A stretch of 5,572 nt of DNA from an uncultured Eubacteriales bacterium (GTDB lineage Bacteria; Bacillota; Clostridia; Lachnospirales; Lachnospiraceae). How positions within the stretch are numbered: position 1 is the stretch's first letter; every line of letters begins with the position of its first letter. Location: NCBI GenBank assembly GCA_900313765.1, contig OMSN01000118.1:1-5572 (forward strand), read 5' to 3'. Positions 1-4,960 of the stretch are shown here, piece by piece. The notes beneath the pieces were generated by a model, which was not told the origin of the DNA, ran no database searches, and worked only from the letters and a program-made list of their open reading frames with translations. The position numbers and the translations under genes were made by a program.

Positions 1-645
1 TTCTTCAAGGAAGATATCCGTAAGCTCCGCATCACCCTCTCAAACCGTCTTCTGAAGTCCGGTGCCAAGGTTGTGATGAATACAGAAGTGACCCCGGAGT
101 ATGTGAAGCAGTTTGATCCGGATACCCTGATCGTGGCAATCGGCTCCAATGAGCTTCGTCCGCCCATCAAGGGTATGGACCTTCCGCATGTGGTCATGGC
201 GATCGATGCGGAACTGCATCCGGAGAAGCTTGGAAAACGTGTTGCCATCATGGGCGGCGGCCTGGTCGGCGGCGAAGCAGCGATCGGATTCCATCATGAA
301 GGCCACGAAGTATCGATCATCGAGATGAAGCCGGAAGTTGCTATGGAAGTGAATTCCTTCTACCGCGGCGGCCTGATGCCTCAGATCGAGAAAGCAGCAA
401 CCAGCTACGTCAACACGAAAGTGCTGGAGATCGTTCCGGAAGGCGTGAAGGTTGAGAAGGACGGCGAGCAGTTTGTGATCGAAGCAGATTCTGTGGTGTG
501 CGCACTCGGATTCCGCGCTCCCTACGCTGCAGTCGATGCACTGTGCGATGAAGTGGATGAATCCTACATCATCGGTGACTGCCGCAACGTCGGTCAGATC
601 CATCATGCGATCAACCAGGGATATTACACAGCACTCCTGGTATAA
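1..645 (+). CDS. FAD/NAD(H)-dependent oxidoreductase, C-terminal part (2,4-dienoyl-CoA reductase / 2-enoate reductase-like); 5' end outside window
   Basis: Frame 1 is open from the first base, so the ATG at 73 is internal and the true start lies upstream. The 214 visible residues match the C-terminal pyridine-nucleotide-disulfide-oxidoreductase half of old-yellow-enzyme fusions such as FadH, 2-enoate reductase and BaiCD. Visible signs are the TLIVAIGS strand closing the first FAD lobe (about residues 42-49 of the fragment), and an inserted NAD(P) Rossmann fold starting VAIMGGGLVGGEAA (81-94). That fold has a GxGxxG-type turn and an acidic residue at the end of its second strand (IIEM, 106-109), which favours NADH over NADPH. 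The closing ALGFRAP and IIGDC segments (168-194) carry the FAD-binding GD pair. The N-terminal TIM barrel with FMN and the 4Fe-4S cluster, expected in this family, is not in the window, so the substrate class (enoyl-CoA, enoate or other alkene) is open. The gene ends at TAA 643-645, then a bidirectional terminator. Family call is firm; exact enzyme is not. Confidence 0.9.
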   Translation, partial: FFKEDIRKLRITLSNRLLKSGAKVVMNTEVTPEYVKQFDPDTLIVAIGSNELRPPIKGMDLPHVVMAIDAELHPEKLGKRVAIMGGGLVGGEAAIGFHHEGHEVSIIEMKPEVAMEVNSFYRGGLMPQIEKAATSYVNTKVLEIVPEGVKVEKDGEQFVIEADSVVCALGFRAPYAAVDALCDEVDESYIIGDCRNVGQIHHAINQGYYTALLV

Positions 646-707
646 AAGACTTCCGACAGATCCTCACGGGTTCTGAGAGAATGCTGTTGCAATAAAATAA
701 ACAACAC

Positions 708-754
708 AAAGAAAGGGTCAGCCGATTACGACAGAATCGGCTGACCCTTTCTTT
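708..754. terminator. Bidirectional intrinsic terminator between convergent genes
   Basis: A perfect 20-bp inverted repeat is present: the left arm 708-727 begins AAAGAAAGGGTCAGCC and the right arm 735-754 is its exact reverse complement, with a 7-nt loop (728-734). The outer part of the stem is A-rich on the left and T-rich on the right, so both transcripts gain a U-rich 3' side. On the - strand a further T-rich stretch follows (complement of 690-707). The hairpin lies 62 bp after the reductase stop and ends 3 bp before the last codon (stop) of the - strand gene, so it serves both. Confidence 0.88.
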
Positions 755-757
755 GAT

Positions 758-1726
758 TCAGGTCTCCGGATCGAGCGGTCCGGGATCTTTCGGGATCTTA
801 AAGTAGGGCCGTTCCGGATGCCAGTAGACATACGGTGTATCATGCCCGACTTCGTCCAGAGAGATCAGACGGCGGAACTTGCCTGTCTTCTCATCCTCCT
901 CGAGCATCTTCTCAAAGGCGGTATGATCCTTCCCTATATCGGATTCAAACTGGTTGGCAGGATCCACCTCAATCGCGCCGAAGGGACAGATCATGAAACA
1001 GAAGGAACACTCATGGCAGTCATCACACTTGTCTCCCCTGTTTCCGAATACCTGGGGATCCTTTGACAGATCGATGTATCCCATGGTGCAGTTGTCCATG
1101 CACAGATGGCACTTCGGATAACGGCATTTCTCCGGATTCCGTACGAAGGCTCCCTGCGGATTGGTGGGACACAGCAGCATGTTGGAACAGATCATGGCCT
1201 GGCGGAAGACCTTGTCATTCATCTCCGGATCCGGATAGATCAGCGAAGTATCCCCGGCTGCGATCTTCGGGCTGTTGACAGCCATCTCATACCCGAATTC
1301 CTCCGCTTCCCGGAAGTCTGTCTCATCAGGATGCCCAAAGGTGTAATAAGGCTTAGGCATACCCGGCATAGTGACATCCCCGTACCAGTCTTTGTAGCCG
1401 ATGGGCATCAGACCATGGTTCTTCAGGTTCGGGATCACGATGGGCCAGTACAGGTGCGGCAAAGTGCCGTGGGTATTGAACCCGAAGCACTGTTTTCCTC
1501 CCTGGTCCGGCATCTTGTCGATAAAATGGTGCATGTTGGGCGTGTCTGCTTTCCAGACGGGAGAGCCCAGACCGATCAGGTCATAATCCGCCATCATTTC
1601 ATAAGAAGCGTCCTTCAGCTTTACAACCGTGACATCAGCGCCGGCTCTGCGCAGGCCTTTCTCGATGTGGCGGGCGATCAGCATCGTATTGCCGGACTGA
1701 GAATAATAGATGATCAGTACTTTCAT
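758..1726 (-). CDS. Flavodoxin-ferredoxin fusion protein (EFR1-like iron-sulfur flavoprotein)
   Basis: A 322-residue predicted cytoplasmic electron carrier or reductase. Residues 1-160 are a flavodoxin-like fold: MKVLIIYYSQSGNT carries the FMN-phosphate loop (SQSGNT, 9-14), and IGLGSPVWKA (51-60) matches the second flavin-contact loop. Residues 201-250 form a two-cluster ferredoxin domain. Its first motif has Cys201, 206, 209 and 213 (Cx4Cx2Cx3C, wider than the usual Cx2Cx2Cx3C and without the trailing Pro). Its second motif has Cys237, 240, 243 and 247 followed by Pro248 (canonical), with an extra Cys234 before it. About 75 further residues follow that I cannot assign. The family is common in anaerobes and usually of unknown partner. 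The start at 1726 is chosen because AAAGGAG sits 7 nt upstream; the longer frame from 1759 adds 11 residues ahead of a typical flavodoxin N-terminus and would place this SD inside the gene. It is divergent from the aldolase operon and convergent with the flavin reductase. Confidence 0.88.
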   Translation of the reverse strand: MKVLIIYYSQSGNTMLIARHIEKGLRRAGADVTVVKLKDASYEMMADYDLIGLGSPVWKADTPNMHHFIDKMPDQGGKQCFGFNTHGTLPHLYWPIVIPNLKNHGLMPIGYKDWYGDVTMPGMPKPYYTFGHPDETDFREAEEFGYEMAVNSPKIAAGDTSLIYPDPEMNDKVFRQAMICSNMLLCPTNPQGAFVRNPEKCRYPKCHLCMDNCTMGYIDLSKDPQVFGNRGDKCDDCHECSFCFMICPFGAIEVDPANQFESDIGKDHTAFEKMLEEDEKTGKFRRLISLDEVGHDTPYVYWHPERPYFKIPKDPGPLDPET

Positions 1727-1733
1727 GATGAAA

Positions 1734-1740
1734 CTCCTTT
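1734..1740 (-). promoter_or_regulatory. Ribosome binding site fixing the start of the flavodoxin-ferredoxin gene
   Basis: On the - strand the sequence AAAGGAG (complement of 1734-1740) lies 7 nt before the ATG at 1726-1724. It matches the SD sequences of the + strand operon and decides against the upstream in-frame ATG at 1759. Confidence 0.85.
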
Positions 1741-1823
1741 CCGGAAAAGTGGATTGCATTTCATACTTCTATTATTGCATGGATTCTCGCTGGATGCACT
1801 ATCCTGTTTCTGATATCGACTAT

Positions 1824-1845
1824 ATTGCCGTTTTAAAACGGCAAT
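1824..1845. promoter_or_regulatory. 22-bp perfect palindrome, candidate operator in the divergent control region
   Basis: ATTGCCGTTTT (1824-1834) is followed at once by its exact reverse complement AAAACGGCAAT (1835-1845). There is no loop, so it suits binding by a symmetric dimeric regulator better than an RNA hairpin with U-tract. It lies between two divergent genes, 7 bp upstream of the likely -35 of the + strand operon, and it touches a possible -10 (TATAGT, complement of 1819-1824) for the - strand gene. I do not recognise the regulator family; no regulator gene is in the window. Confidence 0.75.
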
Positions 1846-1852
1846 TATCAGA

Positions 1853-1881
1853 TTGTTGGATGCAGCTGTGCTGTATATACT
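1853..1881 (+). promoter_or_regulatory. Sigma-A-type promoter of the aldolase-carrier-thiolase-DUF35 operon
   Basis: TTGTTG (1853-1858) and TATACT (1876-1881) are separated by 17 bp. Each differs from consensus (TTGACA/TATAAT) at few positions. The predicted start near 1888 would leave a leader of about 63 nt before the ATG at 1951. The call rests on pattern match and position only. Confidence 0.6.
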
Positions 1882-1892
1882 GGACACAGAAA

Positions 1893-1907
1893 CAGGGAGA
1901 TTCCCTG
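1893..1907. repeat. Small inverted repeat in the operon leader
   Basis: CAGGGA (1893-1898) and TCCCTG (1902-1907) are perfect complements around a GAT triplet. The element falls just after the predicted transcription start, so it could be a 5'-end stabilising hairpin or a second operator. It lacks a T-tract and is not a terminator. Confidence 0.45.
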
Positions 1908-1950
1908 AAGTGCCAATACAACACATTTTACAAATAAGGAGAGAATACGT

Positions 1951-2610
1951 ATGAGATACGAAGAGACCAGAAAGATCGTCCTGGAAGCAATCATGGAAGC
2001 AGTCGAGCAGAAACTGATCAACGGAACCTCGGGCAATATCGCCATGCGTACTCCGGAAGATCCGAACATGGTCTGCATCACCCCCAGCGGCATTCCCTAC
2101 ACAGGAATGAAGCCGGAAGATATCGCAGTCGTTGAGATGCTGGAAGACGGCACCAACAAATGGATCGAAGGAAACTACAAGCCCTCATCAGAGGTCCCGA
2201 TGCACTGTGCAGTCATGCGTGCAAGGAAGGATGTCAATGCTACTGTCCACACCCACAGCATGTATGCAACGATCTGCGCGATGGGCGACGATCCGAAGCT
2301 GGTTCCGATCACTCCTCCGCAGTGCGAGTTCACACCAGTTGGCATCGTCAGCTTCACCATGCCGGGCTCCAATGATGTGGCCGACAAGGTAAGAGATACC
2401 CTGGGTGAGACCGGCCGTGTCTGCCTGATCAAGAACCATGGCATGTTCTCCTGTGGAAAGAACATGAAGGCAGCGATGCATGCAACAGTCTATACCGAAG
2501 AGATGGCGCAGACCACCGTTATCGCCAAGACACTCGGCACTTATGAGCCGATGCCGGAAGAAGCAGTGAAGGCAATGCAGGCTCTGATCGCAGCTGATCA
2601 GGCAGTCTGA
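1951..2610 (+). CDS. Class II (zinc-dependent) aldolase / FucA-AraD family protein
   Basis: A 219-residue protein of the usual length for the class II aldolase/adducin family, which holds L-fuculose-1-phosphate aldolase, L-ribulose-5-phosphate 4-epimerase and related decarboxylases. Visible motifs in order: GTSGNIAMR (25-33) and TPSGIPYTGM (44-53), the phosphate/substrate loops; SSEVPMH (79-85) with the expected catalytic Glu81; VHTHSMYA (99-106) with zinc ligands His100 and His102; and KNHGMF (161-166) with zinc ligand His163. All metal ligands and the acid/base are kept, so it should be active. AAGGAGA (1936-1942) precedes the ATG by 8 nt. It is the first gene of a four-gene operon with a carrier protein and a thiolase pair, not with sugar-isomerase genes, although an FGGY kinase starts 2.3 kb downstream of its stop. 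The substrate is unknown: a sugar phosphate, a 3-oxo acid or another aldol are all possible. Confidence 0.9.
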   Translation: MRYEETRKIVLEAIMEAVEQKLINGTSGNIAMRTPEDPNMVCITPSGIPYTGMKPEDIAVVEMLEDGTNKWIEGNYKPSSEVPMHCAVMRARKDVNATVHTHSMYATICAMGDDPKLVPITPPQCEFTPVGIVSFTMPGSNDVADKVRDTLGETGRVCLIKNHGMFSCGKNMKAAMHATVYTEEMAQTTVIAKTLGTYEPMPEEAVKAMQALIAADQAV

Positions 2611-2688
2611 TATTCAGCAGTATACCGATCAGATTCAGAAACGCAGATAACAGCATCAACAAACAGGAAAGTATAAAGGAGAACGACC

Positions 2689-2931
2689 ATGGAAGAAAGA
2701 AATGAAGTTCTGGCTAATATCATCAAGTTCGCAGCAATGGCTTATAAGAAACCGGAAGAAGAGATCAATGAGAACACCAACGTTTCCGAGGAACTGGGCG
2801 TGCAGTCCATGCAGCGTGTCGCTCTGAGCGCTTCTATCGAAAATGAGTATGATGTCATGATCCCGGTTGCAAGAATCGGCCAGTTCGAGACCATCGGCGA
2901 CATCGTAGACTATGTCATGGATGAGATGTAA
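2689..2931 (+). CDS. Acyl-carrier-protein-like small protein (phosphopantetheine-binding fold)
   Basis: An 80-residue acidic protein with the size and helix pattern of an acyl carrier protein. Helix I is about 3-18 (RNEVLANIIKFAAMAY), followed by a loop with ENTNVSEELG, helix II beginning at the attachment site, and a closing FETIGDIVDYVMDEM helix that matches the usual T-(V/I)-GD-hydrophobic-DY ending. The expected phosphopantetheine serine is Ser40 in GVQSM (37-41). The canonical motif is (A/D)DSL, so the residue before the serine is Gln instead of Asp and the next is Met instead of Leu. Serine modification is therefore likely but not certain. AAAGGAG (2675-2681) lies 7 nt before the ATG. 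It sits between the aldolase and the thiolase, which suggests a dedicated carrier for this pathway and not the housekeeping fatty-acid ACP, which normally lies with fab genes. Confidence 0.85.
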   Translation: MEERNEVLANIIKFAAMAYKKPEEEINENTNVSEELGVQSMQRVALSASIENEYDVMIPVARIGQFETIGDIVDYVMDEM

Positions 2932-2966
2932 TACAGACGCATTCAGATAGTGTAAAGGAGAAAAAC

Positions 2967-4256
2967 ATGCTGACAAATGTAAAACTCGGCAAGAATATGA
3001 GAAGCGTCTCCATCGTCGGTATCGGCGCAACCCCGTTCTTCAACGGCGTTGAGAATCCGACCTATAAGGGACTGACCAACGGAGAACTCTTTGGATATGC
3101 GGCTCTGGATGCCATGGCGGATGCCGGCATTGAGCCCAGAGATGTACAGTATTTCTTCCACGGATCTGCGAATCCGCATGTGCTGAACAACTGCATCACA
3201 CCGAACCTCCAGGTAGCAGACTGGTTCGGAATGAGGGGAAAGGGCTCCCTGTCCCATTCGGAAGGATGCTGCACCGGTTATATCGCACTGGAAGAAGCAG
3301 TGTTTGCAGTCGCAAGCGGTGCCTATGACATCGTGCTGAGCGGCGCCTGCGACCAGGGTACCGGCATGCCGGACGGAAACACTCCGGATCATATGCGTGT
3401 TCCGCTGACCTCCGAGGTCCTGTTCCCGGATCTGGATTCCATCTTCGATCGTGCATACGGAAGATATCTGGGCGGCGGCCCCGGCATGAACCATGATGAC
3501 TGGATCAACTATTACGCACATGAGAACGGACTGACCGCAGATCAGATCGATGACGTACTGAACCATCAGTCCTATCATTTCCGCAGAAACGCGACCCTGT
3601 GCGAGCGTGCGATCCGCAGGACACCGTTCGATGATCTGGCTAAAGAGGCCGGTTATGATGATGTCTGGGAATACATGAAGTCCCCGTATAACCCGAAGAT
3701 GTCCCAGTATCTGCGCTCTTCCAGCGACTCCTGCGTTGCGGACGGAGCTGCAGCCTGCATCGTAGTGCCGACAGAGATCGCAAAACAGTTCAACTCCAAG
3801 CCGATCGAAGTCCTTGGATGCGGCGCATCTGTCCTGGATGCGATCGTACCGCATCTGGAGAAGAAGGCAACTGCCGAGGCAGCACGCCAGGTCTATGAGC
3901 TGACCGGACTTACAGGCGATGATATCGATCTGCTCTTTGTCAATGACTTTATCGGATCTTCCGCGTTCCTTGCAGCTGAGGAAGTCGGTTACCTGCCCAA
4001 GGGTGAAGGATGGAAATACGTACTGGACGGCAGACTGGCTTATGACGGCGACAAGCCTATGAATACCAATGGCGGCCGTACCTCTTACGGACACGCATTC
4101 GGTGCTTCCGGCATGGCGGATGTCTTTGAAGCTGTTACACAGATGCGCGGAGAGGCCGGAGACCGTCAGGTCAAGAAGCTGCCGAAGCATACCTTCCTGC
4201 GTGGATTCGGCGGAGCACAGAATGTGCGCGCTATCATTCTGGAAGCTAATTATTAA
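2967..4256 (+). CDS. SCP-x-type thiolase / acyltransferase, DUF35-partnered
   Basis: A 429-residue thiolase-fold protein, close to the usual 380-430 for the sterol-carrier-X-like branch. Visible landmarks: SIVGIGATPF (15-24) at the first strand; EGCCTGYIALEEA (99-111) with Cys102 the likely nucleophile and Cys101 beside it; SDSCVADGAAA (253-263), a typical SCP-x segment; VNDFIGSSAF (325-334), where SCP-x thiolases usually have HD-x-F and classical thiolases NEAF; GHAFGASG (375-382) with the conserved His376; and RGFGGAQN (412-419), where a catalytic Cys or His is normally found. The acyl-enzyme Cys and His376 are kept, but the second catalytic base near the C-terminus is not obvious. AAAGGAG (2954-2960) precedes ATG 2967 by 6 nt, so the internal Met11 is not the start. 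The stop overlaps the SD of the DUF35 gene, pointing to coupled translation and a shared complex. Reaction: acyl-CoA or acyl-carrier condensation, cleavage or transfer. Confidence 0.88.
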   Translation: MLTNVKLGKNMRSVSIVGIGATPFFNGVENPTYKGLTNGELFGYAALDAMADAGIEPRDVQYFFHGSANPHVLNNCITPNLQVADWFGMRGKGSLSHSEGCCTGYIALEEAVFAVASGAYDIVLSGACDQGTGMPDGNTPDHMRVPLTSEVLFPDLDSIFDRAYGRYLGGGPGMNHDDWINYYAHENGLTADQIDDVLNHQSYHFRRNATLCERAIRRTPFDDLAKEAGYDDVWEYMKSPYNPKMSQYLRSSSDSCVADGAAACIVVPTEIAKQFNSKPIEVLGCGASVLDAIVPHLEKKATAEAARQVYELTGLTGDDIDLLFVNDFIGSSAFLAAEEVGYLPKGEGWKYVLDGRLAYDGDKPMNTNGGRTSYGHAFGASGMADVFEAVTQMRGEAGDRQVKKLPKHTFLRGFGGAQNVRAIILEANY

Positions 4257-4261
4257 GGAGG
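4255..4261 (+). promoter_or_regulatory. SD sequence overlapping the thiolase stop codon
   Basis: AAGGAGG (4255-4261) includes the last two bases of the thiolase TAA (4254-4256) and lies 7 nt before the next ATG at 4269. Ribosomes ending the thiolase would clear or reload this site, which fits translational coupling and matched amounts of the two partner proteins. Confidence 0.75.
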
Positions 4262-4268
4262 GGCGGAC

Positions 4269-4718
4269 ATGAGTGCAGAGAAGATCAAGATCAAAACAGA
4301 AGATTTCTGGAACAGGGAACATGTGGTTGAGAAGTTCTGGAACGGACTGAGAGAAGGCGTGATCTATGCAAGAAAATGCAAAGAGTGCGGAGCGATCGAA
4401 TTCCCGCCGCATCATGCATGCAATACCTGCGGATATCATGAGACTGAGTGGACCACCCTCAAGGGAACCGGCATCCTGAAGAGCTTCGTCTTCACCGGCG
4501 TGCTGAATGCCCGTCTGGAACTGGAAGACCGCGGCCTGAAATATGTCTGCGGCGAGGTCCAGTTTGATGAAGGTCCTGCCATCAATGCAGTTATCCTTGG
4601 AATCAACCGTAAAAAGGCCAGAACACTTCAGCCCATCCTTCCGGTACGCGTGAAGCCTGTCTTCTATGATATGGGCAGATACACGACACTGTTCTTCGAG
4701 CTGGATGAGGAAGCATAA
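4269..4718 (+). CDS. DUF35 zinc-ribbon / OB-fold protein, thiolase partner
   Basis: A 149-residue protein with the two-part DUF35 layout. After an N-terminal helical stretch (about 11-30, EDFWNREHVVEKFWNGLREG) comes a rubredoxin-like zinc ribbon with Cys37-x2-Cys40 and Cys51-x2-Cys54 (CKECG and CNTCG). An OB-fold follows, about 60-146: GTGILKSFVFTGV, a CGEVQFDEGPAINAVILG strand pair, and LPVRVKPVFYD near the end. Proteins of this family bind next to SCP-x-type thiolases. In the archaeal thiolase/HMG-CoA synthase complex the DUF35 subunit helps hold the shared CoA channel, and PhlB has the same role in the diacetylphloroglucinol acyltransferase. All four zinc cysteines are present. It starts 12 bp after the thiolase stop, so the pair very likely acts as one complex. 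It is the last gene of the operon. The family call is strong; its effect on substrate choice is inference. Confidence 0.9.
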   Translation: MSAEKIKIKTEDFWNREHVVEKFWNGLREGVIYARKCKECGAIEFPPHHACNTCGYHETEWTTLKGTGILKSFVFTGVLNARLELEDRGLKYVCGEVQFDEGPAINAVILGINRKKARTLQPILPVRVKPVFYDMGRYTTLFFELDEEA

Positions 4719-4749
4719 GAAACAGTACCCATAGAGAGTCAGACATGAA

Positions 4750-4803
4750 CAGGTGTCTGTCACTTGCACGACATTGCACGAGTGGCAGACACCTGCTTTT
4801 TTT
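4750..4803 (+). terminator. Rho-independent terminator of the operon
   Basis: CAGGTGTCTGTCACT (4750-4764) pairs with AGTGGCAGACACCTG (4781-4795) over 15 positions, with one T-G wobble, and is followed by seven T residues (4797-4803). The 16-nt loop holds two TTGCACGA direct repeats that overlap the arm ends (4764-4771, 4774-4781), and two TGCA copies that could lengthen the stem. It starts 31 bp after the DUF35 stop. Confidence 0.92.
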
Positions 4804-4843
4804 ATCCTGTTTTTATTTCCTTTTCAATTAGGAAAAAGCGGAT

Positions 4844-4873
4844 TTGAGGCAGTATGCGGCAGACAGTTATAGT
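4844..4873 (+). promoter_or_regulatory. Likely promoter of the FGGY kinase gene
   Basis: TTGAGG (4844-4849) and TATAGT (4868-4873) are 18 bp apart, downstream of the operon terminator and about 90 bp before the kinase ATG. The match is reasonable but based on pattern alone. Confidence 0.5.
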
Positions 4874-4903
4874 ATAGACAGAAGACATGAGAATGCTTAT
4901 TTA

Positions 4904-4918
4904 CGCAGCGAGGCTGCG
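4904..4918. repeat. Small GC-rich inverted repeat in the kinase leader
   Basis: CGCAGC (4904-4909) and GCTGCG (4913-4918) are perfect complements around GAG. It lies about 30 nt after the -10 and 29 nt before the SD. It may be an operator for a sugar-responsive repressor or a 5' mRNA hairpin. No T-tract follows. Confidence 0.4.
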
Positions 4919-4960
4919 GAATATACAGGTACAGAGAGAATAGATACAGGAGGCGTGAAG

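Noticed and set aside
40..606. A 188-codon open frame on the - strand, antisense to the flavin reductase
   Set aside because: The + strand shows clear FAD/NAD-binding motifs over the same stretch, and the antisense translation is His/Asp-rich with no domain or SD.
1727..1759. An 11-residue N-terminal extension of the flavodoxin-ferredoxin protein from ATG 1759
   Set aside because: It would place the AAAGGAG site inside the gene, and flavodoxin-like proteins normally begin directly at the MKVLIIYYS strand.
1106..1813. A 235-codon open frame on the + strand, antisense to the flavodoxin-ferredoxin gene
   Set aside because: The - strand product has complete flavodoxin and ferredoxin motifs and a good SD. 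The + strand frame has no SD and no recognisable motif.
1819..1824. A full promoter for the flavodoxin-ferredoxin gene on the - strand
   Set aside because: TATAGT is a fair -10, but no acceptable -35 lies 16-18 bp upstream (the nearest TTGCCG gives a 14-bp spacer), so it is mentioned only as a candidate -10.
2606..2633. TCTGAT/ATCAGA 6-bp inverted repeat after the aldolase stop, as a possible terminator
   Set aside because: The stem is short and AT-rich, the loop is 16 nt and there is no T-tract. It is compatible with continued transcription into the carrier gene.
2943..4769. A 608-codon open frame on the - strand, antisense to the thiolase and DUF35 genes
   Set aside because: It begins with a non-ATG codon inside the terminator hairpin, has no SD, and is Cys/His/Ile-rich without any recognisable domain. 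The + strand genes have clear families, SDs and starts, so this frame is a codon-usage shadow.
4886..4901. Possible catabolite-control (cre) site before the kinase gene
   Set aside because: The sequence ATGAGAATGCTTATTT misses several core positions, including the central CG, so it does not support a cre call.
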